64,000 bases of DNA, taken from Micromonospora echinaurantiaca (lineage in GTDB: Bacteria; Actinomycetota; Actinomycetes; Mycobacteriales; Micromonosporaceae). The notes below the pieces were generated by a model, which did no database searches, had not been told where the DNA came from, and worked only from the letters and a program-made list of their open reading frames with translations. The translations under genes were made by a program, and so were the position numbers. The stretch is from NCBI RefSeq assembly GCF_900090235.1, contig NZ_LT607750.1:372001-436000 (forward strand), read 5' to 3'. Below, one piece after another: positions 23,407-31,547 of this stretch; position 1 is the stretch's first letter, and each line of letters opens with the position of its first letter.

Positions 23407-26400
23407 ATGTCGCTGCTCGCCAGATTCAGCCTCGCCAACCGAGGGCTGGTCGCCCTCATCGCGGTGGTGGCCACGGCGTTCGGAGCGTTCGCCGTACCGT
23501 CGCTCAAGCAGCAGCTGCTGCCGTCGCTGGAGTTCCCGGCCGCGTTCGTGGTGGCCGCCTACCCCGGCGCCGGCCCGGAGATCGTCGAATCCCAGGTCAC
23601 CGAGCCCATCGAGAACAGCCTCCAGGGCATCCCGGGGCTGGAGGAGGTCACCTCGACCTCCCGCGAGGGCTTCGCGACCGTCCAGGTGCTCTACGAGTTC
23701 GGCACCGACCTGGACGACGTGGTCAACAAGATGCAGACCGCGTTGAGCCGGATCGACACGCAGCTGCCGGAGAACGTCGATCCGCAGGTCATCGCGGGCA
23801 GCACGGACGACCTGCCGGCGGTGGTGCTGGCCGCGTCCGGCGGCGACGACCAGCGCGTGCTCGCCGAGCGGCTGCGCGGCACGGTGGTGGCGGAGCTGGA
23901 GGCGATCGACGGGGTCCGGTCGGTCGACGTCACCGGCACCCAGGACCAGGTCGTGGTGATCATCCCCGACCCGGCGAAGCTGGCGGCGGCGAAGCTCCAG
24001 CCCACCGCGATCGGCGCCGCGCTGAAGACCAACGGCGTGACGATCCCGGTCGGCACGGTCACCGACGGCACCGAGGCGCTGCCGGTGCAGGTCGGCACCC
24101 CGCTCGGCACGCTGGACGACCTGCGCGGCATCGTGGTCTCCCCGGCCGCGGGCAGGACCGGACCGGTGCTGCTGGGTGACGTGGCCAGCGTCTCCGAGCA
24201 GACCGCCCCGGCCACCGCGATCACCCGGACCAACGGCAAGGACAGCCTGGGCATCGCGATCACCGCGAGCCCGGACGGCAACGCGGTGGAGATCTCCCAC
24301 GAGATCCGGGACCGGCTCACCCAGCTGCGCGAGGCTTCCGGCGCCGAGCTGACCATCGTCTTCGACCAGGCGCCGTTCGTCGAGAAGTCCATCGAGAGCT
24401 TGACCACCGAGGGCCTGCTCGGCCTGGTGATGGCGGTCGTGGTGATCCTGGTCTTCTTGCTGTCGGTACGGTCCACCCTGGTCACCGCGGTGTCCATCCC
24501 GCTGTCCGTGGTGGTCGCGCTGATCGCGCTCTGGGTCGGCGACTACTCACTCAACCTGCTCACCCTCGGCGCGCTGACCATCGCCGTCGGTCGGGTGGTG
24601 GACGACTCGATCGTGGTGCTGGAGAACATCAAACGGCACCTGGAGTACGGCGAGGAGAAGATCCACGCGATCCGTACCGCCGTCCGCGAGGTGGCCGGCG
24701 CGGTGACCGCGTCCACCCTGACCACGGTCGCCGTGTTCGCTCCGATCGCCCTGGTGGGCGGGTTCGTCGGGCAGCTCTTCGCGCCGTTCGCGATCACCGT
24801 CACGGTGGCCCTGCTCGCCTCGCTGCTGGTCTCGCTGACCGTCATCCCGGTGCTCGCCTACTGGTTCCTGAAGCCCAAGGGCGGCACCCCGGACGACGAG
24901 GCGGTCCGCCGGGCGGCGGAGGAGAAGGAGCTGCGCAGCCCGTTGCAGCGGGCGTACCTGCCGGTGATCGGGTTCGCCACCCGGAAGCGGGCCACCCGCT
25001 GGATCACCCTGGGGCTCGGCGTGCTGGTGCTGTTCGGCACGTTCGGCCTGTCCCGCCAGCTGGAAACCAACTTCCTGGACGACTCCGGCCAGGACACCCT
25101 GAGCATCCGCCAGGAGCTGCCGGTCGGCACCGGGCTGGCCGGCACCGACGCGGCGGCCCGCCAGGTCGAGGCCGTGCTGGAGCGGACCGCGGGCGTCGAG
25201 ACGTACCAGCTGACCGCCGGGGCCGGCGACACCCCGTGGGCGGGCGGCGGCGGCAACAACGTCGCCACCTGGTCCCTCTCGCTCAGCGACGACACCGACG
25301 CCAAGGAGATGCGGGGCATCCTGCGCAAGGAGTTCGACACCCTCGGTGCGGGCGCGGGCGAGTTCAGCTTCGGTGGCGGGCAGGACGCGGCCGCCAACCA
25401 GATCGAGGTGGTCGTCCAGGCCAGCGACCCGGCGACGCTGGACCGGGCCGCCAAGGAGGCGGAGGCGGCGCTGGCCGGCGTCGCCGGCGTGGAGGACGTC
25501 GCCAGCAGCCTGGCCGCCGAGGTGGAGCGGGTGGAGGTGACCGTCGACCGGGTCGCCGCCGGCCGGTTCGGCCTCACCGAGGCGGCTGTCGGCCAGCTGG
25601 TGTCGCAGGCCTTCCGCGGCGCCCCGCTCGGCCAGGTGACGCTCGACGGCGGGCAGCGGGACGCGGTGCTGCGGCTGTCGGCCGTGCCGCCGACCACCGT
25701 GGAACAGTTGCGCGCGCTGCCGGTCGGCCCGGTCAAGCTGGACGACATCGCCGACATCGCCACCACCGCCGGGCCCCAGCAGGTGACCCGGATCGACGGT
25801 GAGCGCAGCGTCTCGGTGACCGGTACGGCCACCGGCTCCAACCTCGGCGCCACCAGCCAGGAGCTGCAGCGCCGGCTGGACGGCATCGACGTGCCGGGCG
25901 CGACGTTCCGCATCGGCGGCGTCAGCGCCGACCAGGAGGAGGCCTTCGCCGACCTCGGGCTGGCGGTGCTGGCGGCGATCGCGATCGTCTTCCTGATCAT
26001 GGTGGCGACGTTCCGGAGCATCACCCAGGCGCTGATCCTGTTGATCTCCATTCCGTTCGCCGCCACCGGCGCGATCGCGTTGCTGCTGGGCACCGGCACC
26101 CCGCTCGGCGTGCCGGCGCTGATCGGTGTGCTCATGCTGGTCGGCATCGTGGTGACCAACGCGATCGTGCTGCTGGACCTGGTCAACCAGTACCGGGCCC
26201 AGGGCCTCGGGGTCGCCGAGGCAGTGGTCGAGGGCGGCCGGCGGCGGCTGCGGCCGATCCTGATGACCGCGGTGGCCACCATCTTCGCGCTGCTGCCGAT
26301 GGCGTTCGGGCTCACCGGCGAGGGTGGCTTCATCTCCAAGCCGCTGGCCATCGTGGTGATCGGTGGTCTGCTCAGCTCCACGCTGCTGACCCTGATCCTG

Positions 26401-26694
26401 GTGCCGACGCTCTACGCGATGGTGGAGCACACCAAGGAGTCGATCCGGCAGCGGCGCTGGCGCTGGCGCGACGGTTCCGCAGCGGCCACCCCGGCCGAGC
26501 CGGTCGAGGGCGGGGAGTCCGCGGCGGCGCGGGAGCCGGCGACCACCGTCCCGGCCGGCGAGGCCGGTGACCGGGAGCGCGGCGAGCAGGCCCCCCGCCC
26601 GGCCCCGTCGGCCGCGCTGGTGGACGGCACCGACCAGTTCGAGGTGCTGCGGCTGCCGAAGAGCCGCACCTCGCCGCTGCCGCCGACCGAGTAA
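23407..26694 (+). CDS. HAE1/AcrB-like RND efflux permease
   Basis: A 1095-aa inner-membrane permease with the duplicated RND layout: helix 1 (NRGLVALIAVVATAFGAFAV), a large extracytoplasmic loop, helices 2-6 with the proton-relay Asp pair in AVGRVVDDSIVVLENIKRH, then the second half with a second large loop and helices 8-12 (VGIVVTNAIVLLDL). The C-terminal ~90 residues are a disordered Ala/Glu/Pro tail. HAE1-type permeases are mainly Gram-negative drug pumps. Actinobacterial ones, as here, lack a neighbouring fusion protein and outer-membrane channel, so cargo and partner are unknown. AGGAG precedes ATG 23407. Inserted between thrC and thrB. Confidence 0.93.
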   Translation: MSLLARFSLANRGLVALIAVVATAFGAFAVPSLKQQLLPSLEFPAAFVVAAYPGAGPEIVESQVTEPIENSLQGIPGLEEVTSTSREGFATVQVLYEFGTDLDDVVNKMQTALSRIDTQLPENVDPQVIAGSTDDLPAVVLAASGGDDQRVLAERLRGTVVAELEAIDGVRSVDVTGTQDQVVVIIPDPAKLAAAKLQPTAIGAALKTNGVTIPVGTVTDGTEALPVQVGTPLGTLDDLRGIVVSPAAGRTGPVLLGDVASVSEQTAPATAITRTNGKDSLGIAITASPDGNAVEISHEIRDRLTQLREASGAELTIVFDQAPFVEKSIESLTTEGLLGLVMAVVVILVFLLSVRSTLVTAVSIPLSVVVALIALWVGDYSLNLLTLGALTIAVGRVVDDSIVVLENIKRHLEYGEEKIHAIRTAVREVAGAVTASTLTTVAVFAPIALVGGFVGQLFAPFAITVTVALLASLLVSLTVIPVLAYWFLKPKGGTPDDEAVRRAAEEKELRSPLQRAYLPVIGFATRKRATRWITLGLGVLVLFGTFGLSRQLETNFLDDSGQDTLSIRQELPVGTGLAGTDAAARQVEAVLERTAGVETYQLTAGAGDTPWAGGGGNNVATWSLSLSDDTDAKEMRGILRKEFDTLGAGAGEFSFGGGQDAAANQIEVVVQASDPATLDRAAKEAEAALAGVAGVEDVASSLAAEVERVEVTVDRVAAGRFGLTEAAVGQLVSQAFRGAPLGQVTLDGGQRDAVLRLSAVPPTTVEQLRALPVGPVKLDDIADIATTAGPQQVTRIDGERSVSVTGTATGSNLGATSQELQRRLDGIDVPGATFRIGGVSADQEEAFADLGLAVLAAIAIVFLIMVATFRSITQALILLISIPFAATGAIALLLGTGTPLGVPALIGVLMLVGIVVTNAIVLLDLVNQYRAQGLGVAEAVVEGGRRRLRPILMTAVATIFALLPMAFGLTGEGGFISKPLAIVVIGGLLSSTLLTLILVPTLYAMVEHTKESIRQRRWRWRDGSAAATPAEPVEGGESAAAREPATTVPAGEAGDRERGEQAPRPAPSAALVDGTDQFEVLRLPKSRTSPLPPTE

Positions 26695-26711
26695 CTCCGG
26701 CCGCACCGCGT

Positions 26712-26743
26712 ACGCCCCCGCCGGGTCCTCCTGTCGGGGGCGT
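26712..26743 (+). terminator. Terminator after the RND gene
   Basis: ACGCCCCCG (26712-26720) and CGGGGGCGT (26735-26743), 14-nt loop, 17 bp past the stop, then TCGCTGT. Confidence 0.65.
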
Positions 26744-26797
26744 TCGCTGTCCGCGCTCCGACGGTTCCGCGCTGGCCTGGCGGGTAGGGTCCGGTCC

Positions 26798-28042
26798 GTG
26801 GCGTCCACCCTCTCGGTCCTCACCCGCAACCGGAACTTCCGCAACCTCTTCCTGGCCGAGCTGGTGGTCTTCGGTGCCGACTGGTTCGTCATGGTGCCGC
26901 TGCTCGTGCTCCTGCCGAAGCTGACCGGCAGCGGAGTGTGGGGCGCCCTGGTGCTCGCGGTGGACACCGGGATCGTGGCGCTGCTGCTGCCGTACACCGG
27001 CACCGTCGCCGACCGGTTCGACCGGCAGAAGATCATGATCGCGGCGAACGTCGCCGCGCTGCTCGGCGTGCTGTTGCTGCTCGGCGTCCGCAGCGCCGGC
27101 ACCGCGTGGCTGGCCCTGCTGGGCATCGGCGTGGTCGCGGTGGCCAAGGCGTTCTACTCCCCGGCGGCCCAGGCCGCCCTGCCCAACGTCCTCGAACCGG
27201 ACGAGCTGGCCGCCGGCAACGCCGTGGCCGGGTCGGCCTGGGGCACCATGACGATCGTCGGCGCCTCGCTCGGTGGCGTGCTCAGCGGCGAGGTCGGCCC
27301 GTACGTCTGCTTCTGGGTGGCCGCGGTCGGCCTGGTGCTCGCGGCCGGCCTGGCCGCGTTCATCCGCCGGCCGTTGCAGGCGCTGCGGGAGAGCGGGCGG
27401 CCGACGCCGCAGACCTGGGCGGCGGTCGGCGAGGCGCTGGGCTACATCGGGCACCGGCCCCGGGTGCTGGCGCTGGTCACCGTGAAGTCGGCGGTGGGCC
27501 TGGGCAACGGCGTGCTGACCGTGTTCCCGCTGCTGGCCGGGGTGTACGGCGCCGGCTCGGCGGGGACCGGCCTGCTCTTCGCGGTCCGCGGGGCCGGCGC
27601 GCTGGTCGGGCCGATCCTGATGCGCCGGGTGCTGACCAACCGGTCCTGGCTGCTGCCGGGCCTGGCCCTGTCGATGTCGCTGTACGGGCTCTCCTACCTC
27701 GGCATCTCGCTGGTCGACTGGTTCCCGCTGGTGCTGGCCCTGGTCTTCGTCGCCCACTTCGCCGGCGGCAGCAACTGGGTGATGTCGAACTTCGCCCTCC
27801 AGGGCGAGGTGCCGGACCGGTTGCGGGGGCGGGTCTTCGCCACCGACATGATGCTGGCGACGCTGGCCATCTCGGTCAGCCAGCTGGTGGTGGCCGCCGT
27901 GGTGGACACCGTGGACGAGCGGGTGGTGCTGGCCGGCTGCGGCCTGGTCACGCTGGTCTACGCGGTGGGCTGGCGGATCGCCACCCGGCGGCTCTCGCTC
28001 TCCGACCCGGTCACCGAGCCGGACCCGACCGCCGTCCGGTGA
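26798..28042 (+). CDS. MFS transporter (enterobactin exporter-like, 12 helices)
   Basis: A 414-aa permease with 12 predicted helices. N-terminal SVLTRNRNFRNLFLAELVVFGADWF and the motif A remnant DRFDRQKIMIAANV place it in the DHA3-like/EntS group of major facilitators, which export siderophores or drugs. Start GTG 26798 fits the family N-terminus; the open frame upstream runs through the end of the RND gene and its terminator. No regulator is adjacent. It shares orientation with the RND gene but is separated from it by a hairpin. Confidence 0.88.
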   Translation: MASTLSVLTRNRNFRNLFLAELVVFGADWFVMVPLLVLLPKLTGSGVWGALVLAVDTGIVALLLPYTGTVADRFDRQKIMIAANVAALLGVLLLLGVRSAGTAWLALLGIGVVAVAKAFYSPAAQAALPNVLEPDELAAGNAVAGSAWGTMTIVGASLGGVLSGEVGPYVCFWVAAVGLVLAAGLAAFIRRPLQALRESGRPTPQTWAAVGEALGYIGHRPRVLALVTVKSAVGLGNGVLTVFPLLAGVYGAGSAGTGLLFAVRGAGALVGPILMRRVLTNRSWLLPGLALSMSLYGLSYLGISLVDWFPLVLALVFVAHFAGGSNWVMSNFALQGEVPDRLRGRVFATDMMLATLAISVSQLVVAAVVDTVDERVVLAGCGLVTLVYAVGWRIATRRLSLSDPVTEPDPTAVR

Positions 28043-28133
28043 CCGCCGGCCGCAGGCCCGCCGGTGAGCCGTCGCGGGTCCCAGGGTGCGGACGGCGATC
28101 CGTGGTGTCGGTACCGGGCCATAGCATGAGCGC

Positions 28134-29078
28134 GTGCCGACGACTTTCGCGCCCGGGCCGGTCCGGGTCCGGGTTCCCGCCACCAGCGCCAACCTGGGGC
28201 CGGGCTTCGACGCGCTCGGGCTGGCCCTGACGCTTTACGACGACGTGGCGGCCGAGGTCACCTCGGGCGGCGTGGTGGTGACCGTGACCGGGCAGGGCGC
28301 TGGTGAGCTGCCGGCCGACGACCGGCACCTGGTGGTGCGGGCCATGCGGGTGGCCTTCGACGCCCTCGGCGCGCAGCCGCCCGGGCTGGCGGTCGAGTGC
28401 GTCAACCGCATCCCGCAGGCCCGCGGGCTCGGGTCCTCCTCGGCGGCGATCGTGGCCGGGGTGCTGCTGGCCCGGGCCCTGGTGGCCGACGGCGAGAAGC
28501 GGCTCGACGACGCCGGCGCGCTGCGGCTGGCGGCCGAGATCGAGGGCCACCCCGACAACGTCGCCCCCTGCCTGCTCGGCGGGTTCACCCTGGCCTGGAC
28601 GGAGCCGTTCGGCGCCCGGGCGGTGTCGCTGCCGGTCGCCGAGGGCGTCCGCCCCACCGTGTTCGTACCCGAGGAGCGGGGCCTGACCGCCACCGCGCGG
28701 GCGACGCTGCCGGCGACCGTGCCGCACGGCGACGCGTCGTTCAACGCCGGCCGGGCGGCCCTGCTGGTGCACGCGCTGACCACGGATCCCGCGCTGCTGC
28801 TGCCGGCCACCGCCGACCGCCTGCACCAGGAATACCGCGCGCCCGCCATGCCCGGCACCGCCGCCCTGGTCGATGCGCTGCGTGCGGCCGGTGTGGCGGC
28901 TGTGGTCAGTGGGGCCGGGCCGACGGTGCTGGCGCTGGCCGAGCCGCCGGAGAGTTTCCAGGCGGGAACAGGTTGGCAGGTTCTGCGGTTGCAGTCAGAC
29001 GTAGGCGGCGCACAGGTCGCTCGGGGTAGACTTGGACACGCGGAGCGGGACCCTGTTGCCGCAGGTCGGAAGAGTTGA
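28134..29078 (+). CDS. thrB: Homoserine kinase
   Basis: A 314-aa GHMP kinase that phosphorylates homoserine for threonine synthase. Visible: N-terminal VRVPATSANLGPGFDALGLAL, the ATP loop PQARGLGSSSAAIVAG, and VVSGAGPTVLAL near the C-terminus. GTG 28134 is the start. It lies 91 bp after the MFS gene and directly upstream of rho. In most actinobacteria thrC and thrB are adjacent; here they are split by two transporter genes. Confidence 0.96.
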   Translation: MPTTFAPGPVRVRVPATSANLGPGFDALGLALTLYDDVAAEVTSGGVVVTVTGQGAGELPADDRHLVVRAMRVAFDALGAQPPGLAVECVNRIPQARGLGSSSAAIVAGVLLARALVADGEKRLDDAGALRLAAEIEGHPDNVAPCLLGGFTLAWTEPFGARAVSLPVAEGVRPTVFVPEERGLTATARATLPATVPHGDASFNAGRAALLVHALTTDPALLLPATADRLHQEYRAPAMPGTAALVDALRAAGVAAVVSGAGPTVLALAEPPESFQAGTGWQVLRLQSDVGGAQVARGRLGHAERDPVAAGRKS

Positions 29079-29372
29079 TTACGCTCTAGACCTAGCACAG
29101 CCGCGAAGCATGCGATCTCCTGCGGGTCGGCGCACCCCCGAAGCTTTCGGCGGTAAGCCCGTCACCCCTGCCTAGGCCCACGCCGCACCGCAGTTTCCAC
29201 AGGTCGCCGCAGACGGCGAGACCTGCTCACCGACGCTGGTGAGTCGGGAGACCGACCGGCTGCTGTGTCACAGACTCCCGCGACGCGTCCATGCGAGGCG
29301 GGTGCACCGAGGCCGCCCGGCCACCTGCTGTTCGACTCCGGGCAGTCCCGGCCTATCGAGGGAAGGAATCCA
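29079..29372 (+). other. 294-bp rho leader region
   Basis: No gene is supported. The region is less GC-rich at its start (TTGATTACGCTCTAGACC). A GTG at 29265 is in frame with rho but has no ribosome site. The long untranslated leader suggests rho autoregulation, as known for other rho genes; no known motif was recognised. Confidence 0.5.
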
Positions 29373-31367
29373 TTGAGCGACACCACCGACGTGACGTCGG
29401 ATGTTTCCAACGTCGCTGGCGATGCCACCACCGCCGCTCCCGCCCGTCGTCGGCGTAGCGGCACCGGTCTGTCGGCGATGCTGCTGCCAGAGCTGCAGAG
29501 CCTGGCCGCGTCGCTCGGCATCTCCGGTACGGCTCGCATGCGCAAGGGCGAGCTGATCAGCGCGATCTCCGAGCGGCAGGGCGGCGGCGCCGCCGCCGGG
29601 ACCCCTCGACCGCGGGCCGAGGTCGCGGCCGCGGCCGCTCCCGCCCGTGACGAGGTCCACGCCGAGGTACGGGAGACCGGCGAGCGGCCGGAGGCCGAGC
29701 GGCGTACCGCGGAGACCTCCGCGGCGCCGGCGGCCGCCGAGCCCGAGGGCCGGGGCCGGTCCCGGCGCAGCCGGGCCGCCGCCGCCGAGGCGCGGGCCGA
29801 GGAGGCCACCGCCGAGACCGGCGAGCGGGCCGAGCGCGGCGAGGGCCGCGGCGGTCGCGACCGTGCCGAGCGCGGCGAGCGGACCGCCGAGCGCGGCGAG
29901 CGTGCCGAGCGGGCTGAGCGCGGCGAGCGGGCTGAGCGCGGTGAGCGTGCCGAGCGCGGCGAGCGGGCCGAGCGTGGTGAGCGCGCGGAGCGCAACGAGC
30001 GTGGCGACCGTGGCGACCGTGGCGACCGCAACGAGCGGGGCGAGCGTGCCGATCGGGGCGAGCGCAACGAGCGGGGCGACCGCGGGCAGCGCGCCGAGCG
30101 TGACAACGACTCCGACGACGACGGCGAGGGCGGCGGCCGGCGTGGCCGGCGCAGCCGGTTCCGCGACCGTCGGCGGGGCCGGGGCGAGCGCGCCGAGGGC
30201 GGCGACGGCGGGCGCGAGCCGCAGGTCAGCGAGGACGACGTGCTCGTCCCGGTGGCCGGCATCATCGACGTGCTCGACAACTACGCCTTCGTGCGGACCA
30301 CCGGCTACCTGGCCGGCCCGAACGACGTCTACGTCTCGATGTCGCAGATCAAGAAGTACGGCCTGCGGCGCGGTGACGCGATCACCGGCGCGGTGCGTGC
30401 CTCGCGCGACGGCGAGCAGCGGCGGGACAAGTACAACCCGCTGGTGCGGCTGGACACCATCAACGGGATGGAGCCCGACGAGGCGAAGCGCCGGCCGGAG
30501 TTCTACAAGCTGACCCCGCTGTACCCGCAGGAGCGGCTGCGGCTGGAGACCGAGCCGCACATCCTCACCACCCGGGTGATCGACCTGGTCATGCCGCTCG
30601 GCAAGGGCCAGCGGGCGCTGATCGTGTCGCCGCCGAAGGCGGGCAAGACGATGGTGCTGCAGGCCATCGCGAACGCGATCACGCACAACAACCCGGAGTG
30701 CCACCTGATGGTGGTGCTGGTCGACGAGCGCCCCGAAGAGGTCACCGACATGCAGCGGTCGGTGAAGGGTGAGGTCATCGCGGCGACGTTCGACCGTCCG
30801 CCGCAGGACCACACCACGGTGGCGGAGCTGGCGATCGAGCGGGCGAAGCGCCTGGTCGAGCTGGGCCACGACGTGGTCGTGCTGCTCGACTCGGTGACCC
30901 GGCTCGGTCGGTCGTACAACCTGGCGGCGCCGGCCAGCGGCCGGATCATGTCGGGTGGTATCGACTCCACCGCGCTCTACCCGCCGAAGCGCTTCCTCGG
31001 CGCGGCCCGCAACATCGAGAACGGCGGCTCGCTGACCATCCTCGCCACCGCGCTGGTGGAGACCGGGTCCATGGCGGACACGGTCATCTTCGAGGAGTTC
31101 AAGGGCACCGGTAACGCGGAGCTGAAGCTGGACCGGAAGATCGCCGACAAGCGGACCTTCCCGGCCATCGACATCCACCCGTCCGGCACCCGCAAGGAGG
31201 AGATCCTGCTCGCGCCGGAGGAGCTGGCCATCGTCCACAAGCTCCGCAAGGTCCTGCACTCGCTGGACTCGCAGGCGGCCCTGGACCTGCTGCTCGACAA
31301 GCTCAAGCAGACCCGGACCAACATCGAGTTCCTGATGCAGATCGCCAAGTCGACGCCGGGGGAGTGA
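29373..31367 (+). CDS. rho: Transcription termination factor Rho
   Basis: A 664-aa hexameric RNA helicase. N-terminal Rho_N helices (LLPELQSLAASLGISGTARMRKGELISAI), then a ~200-residue Arg/Glu/Gly-rich insert with repeated AERGER units, the cold-shock RNA-binding domain (VAGIIDVLDNYAFVRTTGYL), and the RecA-like ATPase with Walker A SPPKAGKTM, Walker B VVVLLDSVTRLGRSYN and the R-loop ALVETGSMADTVIFEEFKGTGN. TTG 29373 is chosen for its AAGGA site and the homologous start SDTTDVTSD. The insert is typical of high-GC Gram-positive Rho and adds RNA contacts. Confidence 0.97.
   Translation: MSDTTDVTSDVSNVAGDATTAAPARRRRSGTGLSAMLLPELQSLAASLGISGTARMRKGELISAISERQGGGAAAGTPRPRAEVAAAAAPARDEVHAEVRETGERPEAERRTAETSAAPAAAEPEGRGRSRRSRAAAAEARAEEATAETGERAERGEGRGGRDRAERGERTAERGERAERAERGERAERGERAERGERAERGERAERNERGDRGDRGDRNERGERADRGERNERGDRGQRAERDNDSDDDGEGGGRRGRRSRFRDRRRGRGERAEGGDGGREPQVSEDDVLVPVAGIIDVLDNYAFVRTTGYLAGPNDVYVSMSQIKKYGLRRGDAITGAVRASRDGEQRRDKYNPLVRLDTINGMEPDEAKRRPEFYKLTPLYPQERLRLETEPHILTTRVIDLVMPLGKGQRALIVSPPKAGKTMVLQAIANAITHNNPECHLMVVLVDERPEEVTDMQRSVKGEVIAATFDRPPQDHTTVAELAIERAKRLVELGHDVVVLLDSVTRLGRSYNLAAPASGRIMSGGIDSTALYPPKRFLGAARNIENGGSLTILATALVETGSMADTVIFEEFKGTGNAELKLDRKIADKRTFPAIDIHPSGTRKEEILLAPEELAIVHKLRKVLHSLDSQAALDLLLDKLKQTRTNIEFLMQIAKSTPGE
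29823..30102 (+). repeat. GAGCG(C/T)GGCGAGCG-type tandem repeats inside rho
   Basis: Short direct repeats encode about 15 copies of R/A-E-R-G-E/D-R in the Rho N-terminal insert. Copies differ mostly at third positions (GCC/GCG, GGC/GGT). The length of such arrays is prone to change. Confidence 0.8.
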
Positions 31368-31384
31368 CCCTCCCGGTTGACTGA

Positions 31385-31416
31385 GAAGGGGCACGGCCGT
31401 CCGGCCGTGCCCCTTC
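31385..31416 (+). terminator. rho terminator
   Basis: GAAGGGGCACGGCC (31385-31398) and GGCCGTGCCCCTTC (31403-31416), a 14-bp perfect stem with a 4-nt loop, 17 bp past the rho stop, followed by GTCGTGC. Confidence 0.8.
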
Positions 31417-31509
31417 GTCGTGCGTCGGCGACGTCAGCCGAGCCGGTCGGTGGTGGTGCCGGCGGTGGCGGTGCGGATGCGAAGTTTTCCTTCGCTTCAA
31501 GCGGTAGGT

Positions 31510-31542
31510 ATTGAAACTTCTATTCACAGTCGGGTTGACTGT
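31510..31542 (+). promoter_or_regulatory. AT-rich upstream element with 12-bp-spaced direct repeats
   Basis: ATTGAAA (31510), ATTCACA (31522) and GTTGACT (31534) are spaced 12 bp apart just before the start at 31548. The last two overlap a 6-bp palindrome ACAGTC-GGGTT-GACTGT (31526-31542). This is the most AT-rich stretch of the neighbourhood and the probable promoter or binding region. Confidence 0.45.
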
Positions 31543-31547
31543 CGTCC

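Noticed and set aside
29268..31394. Leu/Ala/Pro-rich minus-strand frame opposite rho
   Set aside because: Simple complement of the Arg/Glu repeats and ATPase domain; no independent coding signal.
31510..31542. PHO box
   Set aside because: Repeat period is 12 bp rather than 11 and only one unit resembles GTTCACC; kept as an unassigned element.
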